Shown here: one piece after another, positions 23,117-34,560 of the stretch
How the letters are laid out: the number at the start of each line of letters is the position of its first letter
How positions within the stretch are numbered: the stretch's first letter is position 1
DNA from: Toxonevra muliebris
Taxonomy: Eukaryota > Arthropoda > Insecta > Diptera > Pallopteridae
NCBI GenBank assembly: GCA_963691655.1
Contig: OY829328.1
Coordinates: 32,197,890-32,261,889 of the forward strand
Length of the DNA: 64,000 nucleotides
Direction: 5' to 3'
The notes under the pieces: model-generated
What the model saw: the letters and a program-made list of their open reading frames with translations, nothing else
Database searches by the model: none
Told to the model about the DNA's origin: nothing
Translations under genes and position numbers: made by a program

Positions 23117-24251
23117 CCCGAAATGTGGAAACCTTATTCTAATTTTTTAGATTAATTGCCAATGGATGGGGAAAAGTCAAAATAGAATCTATTTAACGAT
23201 ATTTTTTATTTCCATCGGTTTTTTTTTTCTAAAAAGTCAAACATAAAAAATAAATTTGAAATCTTAGTTACACTATGCGATCAAATCCGATTTATTTTCT
23301 TCGACATGTGGTTTGACTACGGATGAAAAAGAGAAGCTGATACTGAGCACTACTGCATTCATAGTTTTTCTAGGTCAGTAACTGTTTTTTGTTTAAAGTT
23401 CCGTCCTGAATCAGTTTGAAAAGTTTAAAAAATAGAAAAAATTATCGGATCCTTGTAAAATTAGACTTGCTTGACCCCATTTTTTCCTAAAACGTGACGT
23501 GATGGAAAGTTTTGACCTCAGATTCGTATTCAACGTGAAAAATTCTTTCGCAAAGACTCCATCTTATTGGCAGTTTTAGGAGAAAATCTGAAAATGTAAT
23601 TAATTTTTTAACCCAGAGCACCACGACTGGAAATATCTCTTTCAATGCTGTGACTTCATGAATTTAGGGAATATAAGCCAACCTCATCCGGGTTCCTTAT
23701 CATTGATAATGCCCCAATTTCCCAATAATGATCATTTGAAAAAAATGAGCCTTTACTATTTGTGGTAATTTTTTTGAGGTTGGGTACATCATCAGTAGTG
23801 GGAAGTCAATGTGTTAACGAAATTATGTCCTTCACGATAAAAAATGCATTAAAAATTTAAAAAAATTAAATTTAATTATTCAGTGAATTTTTTTGTCGGT
23901 TTTGGCCATATTTTTGAGGTTAAGATTAAAAAAAACCGGAAAATTTTTCCTGAAGTTTCAAGACATTTATCTACTTTTGTCCTTAGTCTGATAGGGTTCA
24001 TCAAATGTATCATCGATTTAATTTATTGTATTTAAAAATCAGTTTGATAAAAATTATTTATGAATATTTTCTTCGACCCTGACCCATAGCATAAATCAAC
24101 AATATCGGGCAGTTGAAGTTTAACATTTGTATTGTTTGTTTTGCTTTCCTTTTAGTGTATTAATCGAAACATTTTGGTAGTAGTACTACTGAAACTTCCT
24201 AAAACTATAAAATCAAATAGCTTCCAAATCCATATTTTCCGAAAGGGATAT
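23117..24251. other. AT-rich stretch, mostly unassigned
   Basis: CGTGACGTGATGGAAAGTTT near 23490 is the inverse of ACTTCCCATCACGTCACGTT in the TA element at 53.08 kb, so a relic of that element is likely near 23440-23530. Nothing else recognised. Confidence 0.35.
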
Positions 24252-24259
24252 GTATTCAG

Positions 24260-25524
24260 TAGGCCTGGGCGATTTGGTAATTGATACCGTGCCCTCGAAA
24301 TTATGATTGCTCTTGTCATGAAGACCGAAAATTCCTTCTACGACATAGGTCTAAAATGAATTTCGAGGCTTCGGAATTTTGTTTTTACGGAAAATGTTCG
24401 TTTTATATAGAATTTTTAAGACACTTGGAATTTTTGTAATTTTTTTTTTCTGTGAAAATTGGTACTCGGGGTTTTTTCGTACGGGAAGTTAATTTTTGAT
24501 ATTTATTTTAACTCAGGCGTCCGATAGGGGCGCTATCGAATATTTTCTTAATTTTTTTACAGTTTTGAGTACTAATTTTATCCATTGTATTTTTATTTTT
24601 CTGGTCAAATAAGAGATATTTTTTCGGAAGATTATCTAACTATTAATTCAGTAACTATAAAGAGAGTTATATTATACAAAATTTCAACTTTTAACGTTTA
24701 AAATAAACTTAAGTTTTGACCTTCGGTGACCCCAAATACTTTTTGATTGGAAATGTTGGCCTCAAAGACTGTTTGTTGTTTTTTTCAAGGGTGAATCCTG
24801 TATAAAGGCATTATAGTAAAAAAAAAAATTGGACTTATTTGGGGTTTTGACTTCAATTATTTTTTGATGGAGAATATTTGTTTTGAAGAATATTTATTAT
24901 TTTTTTTAAGGGTTAATTTCTTCAAAAATGTTGGACCTAGGTAATTTTGACCTTCGGTGACCCCAACTACTTTTTAATGGGGAACATTTTGTACTAGAAC
25001 CTAATGATAGGTTTCGCATTGGTTTACCCGGTATAGTCATATATCAAATAGAGGCTTCATAGCACCCCAAAGGGCGGGTTGGTGGAGTGTTTCTGTCTTA
25101 GTAATTTTTTCCTCCCTTGCATAATAAACAGCATTCTATTAGCTATGAGACATGTACAAAGTAAAATAAAAAATATTTTATATTGGTCCAACGTATACCA
25201 AAATTTGGGATTTGGCCCTCATAGCGGGGATCCCAGACGTAATAGAGAAAATCTGAATCAGAATAAGCGACCCCGATTTACCCTTAAAAAGTTATCCATT
25301 CGACATTTGAAATTTTCTGTTGCACTGTGTAATTACAAAAATTCCAAGTGCCTGGAAAATTCTATATAAACTGAACATTTTCCATGAAAATCAAATTGCG
25401 GAGCCCCGAAATTAATTTTAGACATATGTCATATGAGAACTTTTTGTTCGTAATGACAAAAGGAATCATAATTTCGACGACGCGGTATCGAAAAATTTTA
25501 GTCCATACAAATCGCCCCGGCCTA
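24260..25524. mobile_element. hAT-type non-autonomous element, perfect 8-bp target duplication
   Basis: GTATTCAG occurs exactly at 24252-24259 and 25525-25532. Inside it, ends TAGGCCTGGGCGATTTGG and inverted TAGGCCGGGGCGATTTG begin imperfect inverted repeats of about 130 bp that include TCGAAATTATGATT, GTCTAAAAT-AATTTCG and GGGCTnCG-AATTT. An 8-bp duplication is the hAT hallmark. The 1265-bp interior has no transposase but carries three tandem units of a ~115-bp repeat. The perfect duplication suggests an insertion younger than most here. Confidence 0.75.
24716..25000. repeat. Three tandem units of ~115 bp inside the hAT element
   Basis: Units start near 24716, 24846 and 24948 with GACCTTCGGTGACCCCAA or a decayed form, followed by TACTTTTTGATnGGnAA and a TTATT-TTTTTTAAGGGT-AAT core. 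Confidence 0.55.
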
Positions 25525-25532
25525 GTATTCAG

Positions 25533-28500
25533 ATTACCATAAACCACAGGGATTAAAGACATTTTCGTTACATCTTTTGAAGGATTTATGATTTCTTTTC
25601 TTGGAGTTTATGTGAAAGTTTGAACTTAAATCATTAAATACATAAGTTTTTTAAGCACTTTTAGAATTCAATAATGCACGACCGTAGGTACAACCAAAAA
25701 ACTTACTTTAAAATACAGATTCCGATTTTTCTGCATACGTAAACGTGTATGCGTTTTTATCTGGATTTTTTTTTTTTTTTTGTTTTTTTTGCTTAATAAA
25801 ATATGTTAAAAATCGATCAAGATAAAAATTATGAATGCAAAAATCACTTTGACAACAAAATACTTTATGGAGGCAATTCTCTTATCGTATCAATTTAACA
25901 AAACGGCACATTATGAAGAAAGTATGGGTAACCCACTTCAGGTATAACTGCAGAAGATGAAAAAAGGTAAGCTCAAGAAAGAACAAATATTTCTCCACTG
26001 GAAAGAAATTCAAGAAAGAAAGCTGAAGCACATGAAATCGTCGCCGTCGTCGTCCGCTCCGTAGTCGCTGTCGTCCTGCACCCGCAATTATGTATAATAA
26101 AAATTGTATACTTGAAAGATATTTTATATATTAAATCATTTCAATATAATATCGTGGTAGCAATCGCTCACCAATCTGTTCAACTTACACAAATATACAC
26201 AAGAATACATATTCAGATGTGTACATACCTATATGTGCGCTTATATCGAACCAGATCAATGTAAACTTTGTCTCAAATAAAAATAATAAAAAAAAAAAAT
26301 AACCTTACAACAGCAGCTATAAACATATGACCGATTGTATGATCATAAGACATTAGCAACCAGCGGCTGTAGCCAGTCAGGAAGGTAGGAGGCACGGAAG
26401 GTAGCCAGGCAATGGTTAAAAATTATTATTAAACTTGATATAAATAATATTTTTGTGAAATAAGGTGACTTTGTTTTTGTGATTAACAAAAAGCAGCCGA
26501 AGAATCAAAAGCTTGTAGTCTCTTCTTCTATACGTGCATGCATATGCTCCAACCTCCTATTCAATGCCTGCGGTGATGAATTTTGAAGCATCTGTCATCC
26601 AAGGTTTGGATATGTTGATGATGATGATCATCGTCAGTGTTTGGTTTGGCATACAGTAGGTATAAGTATATATTTTGCATAGACATACATAAATATGTAC
26701 ATACAAACGTACTTATATATGTGGGGGCATTTTTGTAAATAAGTAGGTATACATGTACGTATATGTACATATTTTAGTTGATATTCATCTTTATCAGTTA
26801 ACAGCAAACAACAGGCAATGGGTTGATACAATTGAGCTGGTTATACTCAATGAGAACGACAGAGAGATAGAGGAGATCAAGAGAAAAAGAGAAAAAGATA
26901 TTGAGGCGAAATTGTGTGACATTCATATCACAAAATTATAATTTGAAAGGAATTTTTTTTAACGATCATTTTTTTCGAGGTCGATGAATGAAAAGAACTT
27001 CGATGTTTATACGTAATCAAAATACTAATCTGCAGTCATGAAAGACGATAGCCATCAAAGTTTTTTTTTTAAGTTATTTTATCAGGAATCGGCAAAATTT
27101 ATTCGGACAGCCACAATTATTTTCTGTGTATCTATGCTAGCTTAAAATATTTAAAAAAAAAAACAAGAACATTGAGTATGCTTTAGCTCCTCATCTACCA
27201 GCAGATCCTAGGGAAGCTTCGGAAGCGATAAGACCCGATCCCTTACCGTTGAAAATCTCATACGATTTCATCGTTTGTCATGAATCAAAAATAATCAATC
27301 GAGTAATTTTGATTATTAATTAATTAAATATCTAAATCCGTTAGTTTCTAATTTATTCCTGGCTGTTTTGACATACTAAAACTTAAAACTAAAACAAATT
27401 AACATAAAATTCATATTTATTTTGTATCTGGCAAATAAAGTTTAAACTATCTGATCTTAATAATTTTCCTTGATTACAGGAGGAAAATGTTGTTAAAAAA
27501 TTGTAACGCTTAGCAAGATTTGGGAAATGTAAAATACTGAACCAAGCACTTAACCCAGAGGGGTGGGGAGGGGGTTTAGGGGTTAGGGTACTTATTTTCC
27601 AAACTTTCTCCTAACTACGAGTACCAATAGAAAGACATTTAATTTATTATTGCTTTTTAATACCGCCAACAAAATTTGCTCAAATTTTTTCGATTTTATT
27701 AGTATCAGTAAAATTGTCGATCCCATCAGTTGCTAACCTGAACTGTTCTAATAGTACAATATTGGACTGGAATTTTATGATGCTCTGATTTTACGATTCC
27801 TTAGAAATCAAGTTAGGTTAAATGGTTGTGGTGCAGGACACACTAAGGCCGCGAAACGGCCTATTGTGATATTTTATTTCAATCCTAGCTCCATATAACC
27901 ATTCTACTTTAAAATGTGTTTTAGTATATCTCATATCTCAGCCAAGTATTGCTTTAGAGTATTTTTCCAATAATTGGCCAAAGTTGTATAGGAGTAAAAG
28001 TAATAAGAAATGGCCTCTTCTTCTTTTCAGGCATCTCATCTGTGCTTGGTTTAAGATAGCTGTTTCGACGCCGTGCTTGCAGGTGGTATATGTATACACC
28101 CGGGTAATTTGTATATTAGGAAAGTTACGTTGTTGTGCCAAATCTTACTTATTCAAGTTTTATTATACCCTTTGTTATGTCTTTACAATTTAATAAAACT
28201 TTTTCCTATTACAACTTCTCTGGCAATGAGGTTTCTGATTCTAATATCTATAATGCAATATTGCTCCTACACAAACTTCGAGATATGAATTCCAAAGAAG
28301 CCTACTAGTAACCTACTCAGATTTCTGTGCTAATTTTTTTCATTATTAAAACTTCAACGCAAAAATGCTCCAGTTTGGGTTTAACAACTCACAAATAATA
28401 AATCACTGTTTCCTAATATGGGTACCATACATCTGGTTTCGATCTTTAGAGCACAACATTGTTTCGTCTAGGACTGCTTGAATCTTAAATTACGTGAATT

Positions 28501-28673
28501 TCAACACTACAAACTTTGAATTTTGACATTTAACCTGAGTTTTTTAACCTGACTCTTCGAAACCTCCCGAAACAGCTTCTAATTTTATCTGTAGCATTCT
28601 AAAACTAATCCAGTTAAACATTGCGCTGATTCGAGGTCTACAATTCTTACATTTCACCCTAAATCACTTAAAA
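25533..28673. other. Gene-free stretch
   Basis: Poly-T runs near 25769-25792, a GTCGTCGTCC-type run near 26041-26070 and CATA/TACA runs near 26680-26770. Near 27830 the hairpin GGCCGCGAAACGGCC follows GGTTAAATGGTTGTGGTGCA, which looks like a dispersed fly repeat, but I cannot name it. Open frames near 26561-26941 and 27938-28288 overlap on both strands and show no domain. Confidence 0.4.
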
Positions 28674-28675
28674 TA

Positions 28676-29360
28676 AAGGGTGTTTGTTTTTTGACTGATG
28701 GAACTTTCGATATTGATGTCAATGCCAGATGTCAGATGACATTTGCTTTCGATATTTCTAAGGATTGACAAATCATTATGGAAAGAATGGCGTCGCAACA
28801 ATGTTTACAAATTCTTGATATTAATTTTCGTCGTTTGTTTGCTGATTGAAAAATTGTGTTTAGTGATGAAGCTCATTTCTGGTTGAACTATTACGTAAAC
28901 AAGCAAAATTACCGTATATGGAGCGAAAAAAATCCTCAAAAAGTTCTGCAGGTTCCATGGCATCCTGAAAAATGCACCGTATGGTGTGGTTTACACGCTG
29001 AAGGTATTATCGATCCATAGTTTTTTAAAAACGATCCTTTCAATGATTTTTTTTTCGACCTGCAATTGTTCTGGTTTCAACAAGATGGTACGCACCTGCT
29101 ACTGATTTGGTGATAACATTATTTTGAGAAATGGTTCAATTAATTGGCCTCCCAGATAATGCGGCATAACGCCACTGGATTATTTTCTTTGGGGTTATGT
29201 AAAGGCATTCGTTTATGCAGATGATGAAATAAGGCATGAATTACTCGAAAAAGTGCTCCAAAATTGGTTTAATCGAATGCGGTTGTCATATGCCGGAAAT
29301 CATTTTTAAATATTAAATGTCATAAAATCAAAGTTCTATCACTCTTAAAAAAACACCCTT
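28676..29360 (+). mobile_element. DD41D mariner-like element, internally deleted
   Basis: The ends AAGGGTGTTT and inverted AAGGGTGTTT are each bordered by TA (28674-28675 and 29361-29362). The 685-bp body keeps the catalytic half of a transposase but lacks the N-terminal half, so about 600 bp has been deleted relative to a normal 1.2-1.3 kb element. Confidence 0.75.
28846..29310 (+). pseudogene. DD41D mariner-like transposase, catalytic fragment
   Basis: KIVFSDEAHFWLNYYVNKQN, then YRIWSEKNPQKVLQVPWHPE, then KCTVWCGLHAEGIID matches the first-D block of the VNKQN-type mariner-like transposases. After stops and shifts, WFQQDGTHLL carries the second D, NWPP and PLDYFLWGYVKAFVYAD the third. In intact relatives the last two aspartates are 41 residues apart (DD41D). 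TAG near 29020 and several shifts make it dead. Confidence 0.7.
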
Positions 29361-29362
29361 TA

Positions 29363-30920
29363 AATATTTTCTATTTGGTACTTAAAAAAATATACAACCA
29401 AAATTGCTTATTACTCACACACACACACACACTCATAAGAAGTTCTTATAAATACCATAAGACATTGTTGTTGCTATTACTGCCGTTGCATACATTGCTG
29501 CTGCTGCTGCTGCTTATCCTCATCATATCAATTTGATCTGACGTCAATTTTGATAAGTAAACGATTATTATTGTTATTATTAGCAACATTCTTAAGCTTG
29601 CAACCTGCAGCAGGAGCACATAGTTGTATGACATGTTGTTGCCTGCTTGCAATTGCAACATGACGACAAAAGAGAGAGAGAGAAAAAAAAAACGAAATGA
29701 AACAGGGAAATCCCTTCAAGCATTTTTTGAAATTTTAAAGTATCAGCAGCAGAAACACAACAGCAGAAGCTACGGCTACGGATATCGACCGCGATCGAGC
29801 ACATATGCAATGAGAAACAAAAAAAAAAACTTTTATTCAAAAAATAATAAAATAAAAAAAAAAAAAATTCGATACAGAAAAATTATGCAAAAATTATGCA
29901 AAAAGGTAGAAAAACAACAATAAAAACATATATAGCAGTGGCCTTTAAAAAAAAAAAAGCTGTGTTGTAGCAGTTGCAGCTTATTTTGAAGCGATCGCGA
30001 TTGATCGTTCATTCTCTGATCGATATACATGCATGCATTTCATAGTAGAAAGAATATTCTTTACTACATATACACACACTAACACTCATTCACTTGCCAA
30101 CCTAAGAGGCATGGCTTATAAATATTGTTGCTTTCTGTTGTTGTTGCTCTGCATTTACACTGTGACTATGCGGCAATCGATTTGAAGAATAGATAAAAAT
30201 TGACGTTTTGATCGATATTTATTGTTGATTCACATGAAGTCGATACTTCATTTAATTTGTTCATATGCAAAATTGAGAACGTTCATGTTTTCCTTTGTTG
30301 ATGTTGTTGTTAGTATCTCATATAATCTCAAAATGCATATACAAGCACCAATAGTATTTTATTTTTTTTTTTTGCTTTTCTGAACTTTAAGTATTTTTCC
30401 ACAAAAGTGTCCTCCAGTGGTAGTTAGTTATACATTTATGATCTATGCGCAAATCTATGGAAGCATTTAGTTGTAAAGTGATTATTGTTTTTTAGAGAAT
30501 ATTATATATGGCAGTGTTTATTTTTTAATAACTTATCTGACGTTTTCATCCGGTTGCTGTAATAAATCATCCACAATATTCATCTACACTTCCAGATGCA
30601 ATTAGGTATCGAGTAGTTTCAATTTGTTAAATCAGTGCTGAGCAGGGTCTAACTCTATTTGGACTTCAGGATTGAGTTTGCATCATTTGAATGTTACGGC
30701 TCTGAATTTGAGTGCATTTGGAAGTAGTTTGGAATGAGAAACTGACGAAAAACGGGGATTGGATTATTAATGCGCAATTTTTCTAGAGATACCAGGGCTT
30801 CATTGCAGTTATCACTTGTCACTTAGCAAATTACACTCTGGACCATTTTGAGGAGTGAGATTTAGCACCAAAGCAACTCTCAAAAAAAAAAGTGACATGG
30901 GGAGTGCTTTTGAACACACG
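29363..30920. other. Gene-free stretch with simple repeats
   Basis: (CA)n near 29414-29432, GCTGCTGCT near 29498-29512 and poly-A runs near 29686-29693, 29818-29828 and 29857-29868. Open frames on both strands are low-complexity. No gene supported. Confidence 0.4.
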
Positions 30921-31625
30921 ATTCCTCATCAGTGATCTTAGTGATAGTTCTTAGTCTTTCAACATCCTATAGAAGTTACTGATATTTGAAATCGTAACCC
31001 AGAATTACAAGGTTTTTTTTTTGTTTTTAATGAACAGGGATATTGCCCCTATAAATGCAGAGCATTGTGTTGATTGGGAAAGGAAGATAGATTAATGGGA
31101 GAAGGAAAGAGGGAAAAATATCTGTGAATGTTTGTTTTAAATTTGTAAAGGTCGTAACAATGAGTAATGACTTCCACTTGTGGTTCGTTTAGCTCTAGAG
31201 AACACTCAAACTGGTGGCATCAAGTCGCGCATTTCCGCAGAACATCTACCATGAAAATAGTGATAGAGTAGACTCACGCACGCTACGTTTTTACGATGTT
31301 CCAAGAGCTGGAAACCCTACTGTCTCCTTTTAGCTTTATCGCTCGATGTTGAAGACGATCCAGCAACTCCAGTTGGGCTCGTGAAGCTTCTGCCCATAAG
31401 TGCGAATTATACTTCATTTTGGGACTGATATAGGTGGTGTAGATCATGTGGAGATCAGTTGGAGTTAAGTATTTCGTACACCGCTTTAGAAAGCCGAGGC
31501 ACATGGCTGCTTCTTTCGCCACGTCAAAAATAAAATTATTCCAACGAATGCGTCACGTTGCATCGACATGCCCAGATTTTAATTTCAAATATATTCACTG
31601 AATAGAGATGTTGAAAGAAAAACAC
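30921..31625. repeat. Repeat family M1, copy c, split by a LINE insertion
   Basis: 30921-31009 (ATTCCTCATCAGTGATCTTA onwards to ACCCAGAATTACA) and 31571-31625 (CAGATTTTAATTTCAAATAT, then TTCACTGAATAGAGATGTTG) are contiguous in the copies at 5975-6105 and, inverted, at 40890-41010. The intervening 560 bp is a LINE fragment. Confidence 0.65.
31011..31570 (-). mobile_element. 5'-truncated LINE fragment with poly-A side
   Basis: A run of T at 31013-31022 on the plus strand is the poly-A tail of a minus-strand LINE. The frame 31283-31522 on the minus strand reads AKEAAMCLGFLKRCTKYLTP, then LHMIYTTYISPKMKYNSHLW, then ELLDRLQHRAIKL. This is the thumb-side C-terminal end of a non-LTR reverse transcriptase ('a---LgfL-r-----p--l--iY-s-irP-mEY-shlW'). 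It ends in a stop soon after. The insertion interrupts repeat M1c and its flanks rejoin cleanly, so both limits are supported. Jockey-like by the poly-A tail, but the clade is unproven. Confidence 0.65.
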
Positions 31626-32367
31626 TTTTTCTGAACAATTTAAATTCTGATTTATACGGAGCGATGTATATATGATTTAATACAAAAAACTTTAATGGGT
31701 CGAAAAAATTAAGCTAATGCTTGCCAATCTTTGTTAGCGGATGAAACGAGATGTTAAAAATTAAGGTGATAACGATGAGAAGGTTTATAATGAAGATGGT
31801 GTTCCATTAACTGATTCTGAAAACGATTCCAAGCATAAAGTGATCCGAAACCAACGGGGCCATCAACAAAATGAAAACTCAGACAGCAATGAGAACTACG
31901 AAAAAAAAATATTCAATTTGGGAAAGTTATGTGTTCACCCAATTAGTTGATTTCAATTTCTGAAAAGGTAGAACACTCTTTAAAATTAAATTCATTTCAA
32001 TTTATAAACAACATAATTTTTTCATATCATTAAATTATTCTGATGACATTGAGTTTTTATGTGTTTGCATAATGATCAATGAGAAATCTATACATTTATT
32101 ATTGTAACTACAATTTTATTCCAGAAGATACAGAAGTGCTACATATTATATATCAATTTGAAGAGCTTGGTGAGTAGGTTAGCCAAAAATTATCAGATTT
32201 AAAATCGGTTAAGCCAATTCCAAAATATTAGCATCGGAAATTTTTTAAAATTCGCTCATTGCTTAAGCGGGAGTAAATAATAAATAAGAGAGAGAGAAGA
32301 CATTAGTAATGGCATCTCTCAGAATTATCTAACGAATTATCTGCATACACAAATAACAAAACAAACA
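31626..32367. other. Unassigned AT-rich stretch
   Basis: No domain-bearing frame. A short plus-strand run near 31770-31900 reads acidic residues (EDGVPLTDSENDSKHKV) and ends in stops. It resembles the acidic N terminus of some transposases but is too short to call. Confidence 0.25.
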
Positions 32368-32375
32368 CCAACGAG

Positions 32376-33425
32376 CAGTGCTGCCGAAGGTACTCCGATC
32401 GGAGTATTTGTACTCCGCTCAAATCTCAATCCTCCTGCCCTCCCCAATCGGAAAAAATCCTCCTACTTTAAATTCTTGAATTTTTGGGTTGTATTCTTGA
32501 ATTTTTGGTTGTAAACGTAAATCAAACTAAATATGTTCTGTTGGGTTATTTTAGTTTCTGTCTGTAAAATATTTGTTACTATGACTAGCTCTTCTTTATT
32601 TATCGCTGGATTACTGTCAAAATTCAAAAGTTCGTGTTTCATTTCCAGAAGTTTTTGCTTGTCTTCGTTTTAATGCTTGTAATTTTTGACAATTGAAATC
32701 ATTAGTAGAAAAACCACGTAAAAGTAAGTTTGCATATTTAATAAATATCAATAAATTAGTAATGAATTTATATATATATTAGATTTGCAACTGGAAGAAT
32801 TTTAGTGTGAAACTTTTCATTTAAAGAATGCTTTAAAAGAAAAAATGCTTCCAAAACTGGATAAATTTATTAGCGCAATTTTAAGATTTCCACATAGCAG
32901 TACAGCGGCAAATATAATTTTTTTTCCAATTGAATCTAATAAAAGACAAAAAACGAAATTGCTTGCTAACTGCAACTGTTAATGCAGTAATGGTTGGTAA
33001 GAAAAGCTAAAAAAAAATGATGCCTCCTTCTAGGTACCTTCGATTAAGCTTGTTCAAAGTACCACAAATAACATTCTACTTTTTTTTACCCGGTTTTGAA
33101 AAGAAAGAAGACAAGTTTGTTGTAGTTTTTTAATCATTATTGCTTTTTTTTATTATTATTTACTGATACTACCGTTTGTTTCCAAAGAAGGAATATTTGG
33201 TTTTTTAGTATATGAATTTGTTTTATTTTTCATTTTAGCTTTAAGTATGACTGAAGTTGTAACAGCTGTGAATAAAAAATGTATATTTTTCTAATAAAAT
33301 TTCTATACATTAGTGCAACTGTTTGCAATTATCTAAGACTCTAGATTCTAAGTAATACTTATTTGAAAACTTGTAAGACATTTTGAAAAATTCCTCCCCT
33401 TAAAATTTTCAAAACGACAGCACTG
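32376..33425. mobile_element. hAT-type non-autonomous element
   Basis: It begins CAGTGCTGCCG and ends with the inverse of CAGTGCTGTCG, the CAGNG start typical of hAT. The flanks CCAACGAG (32368-32375) and CCAAGGAG (33426-33433) match at 7 of 8 bases, as an aged 8-bp target duplication. No coding sequence is visible in its 1050 bp. Near the left end GTACTCCGATCGGAGTATTT is a local palindrome. Confidence 0.7.
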
Positions 33426-33433
33426 CCAAGGAG

Positions 33434-34012
33434 TAGTTTGGTTCTCTTTTGATATTTGTTTTTCATAAAGAGATTTCTTCTGCAAAAAAATAGCCCCGAC
33501 TAGTATTTATTTATTACATGTTCGTATATCCCACCAAATTCTACTGTTGATACTTATCTTAAGCATGCTTTTTTCTTGACAGTGATTTGCTCTGAAATGA
33601 GAATGGCGGGTGTTACTTGGAACTTTTGTGACGAAGCTCAACATATTTTTCCTTGCACTACAGATGATTGCTTTTCTAATTTCTTGGATACACTCTCTGA
33701 ATGAAGTTTGTATCAGATCAATAATATTATTAATAAACACGGAAAATGCTTAGATCTGGCTTAAGGAGACGATGACGCAAAAATTTGTCTTCTTGATGCG
33801 AACCTTTCGCTTCTCTGGAAGATGGTTATCATCCTATTTTAGCGTTATGTTTTGAATTACCTTATAGCCAAAGTATGAGTACAAGACCTTTTTAAATCAA
33901 AATACTGTTTTCAATGAACTAAATGTGATAAACTTTATAACGAAGTTCTAGCCTGGGTATTATTCGCCGAGTCCAGGGTTCGAGGCTACAGAAATTTATT
34001 TGTTACAGGGAC
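33434..34012. other. Unassigned stretch
   Basis: A minus-strand frame 33507-33740 shows no recognisable domain. Nothing else seen. Confidence 0.3.
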
Positions 34013-34560
34013 TGGGGCACACTACCTTTTATTAAAGAACACTAAAAAACACTCATTTTGGGGTTTTGCCCTTTTACTTATTTTATTTGATTAAATATTT
34101 TATTTATTTAATCTAATTTATTAATGCTAACTCACGGCGTGGCCTCGTGGGTCCTGCTAGTGCGTGGCGTTAGGGATCACCTACCTGGATGTATGTCGAA
34201 TGAATATATGCTATGGTGCGCTGCACCCTAGATTTTGGTGAACGATGGCGTGGCTTGTTTCTTTTATTCCTCCTAGTACGTGGCACAGAGGAGCGTCGAT
34301 GTGGATGTCCGGCGAATGGATTTTCAGGATGTAGAATAGTAAAATGTGATTATCGATTGAAGAACACTAAAAAACACACTCTCACTTAGGTTTTCACTCC
34401 TTCGTTTATTTAATTTAATTCAATATTTTATTTATTTAATTTAATTGATTATTTTTTTACTTACAGGCCTATTTTGAATTCTGACTAGTTTATTCTGGTT
34501 GTCGCTTTTACTGGTCACCAGATTATTACCCGAGGCACCCTTTTATCAAAGGATATACTT
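34013..34560. repeat. Degenerate direct-repeat block, possible LTR relic
   Basis: AAGAACACTAAAAAACAC occurs at 34036 and 34364, each followed by about 80 bases of related sequence ending ATATTTTATTTATTTAAT. Between them, GGCGTGGC...CTAGTGCGTGGC...GTCGAATGAAT and GGCGTGGC...CTAGTACGTGGC...GGCGAATGGAT form a second internal repeat of about 120 bp. The block is more GC-rich than its surroundings. Origin unknown. Confidence 0.5.

Noticed and set aside
29592..29923. Overlapping frames on both strands around CAG/AAA-rich sequence
   Set aside because: Mutual shadows in low-complexity DNA; no homology recognised.
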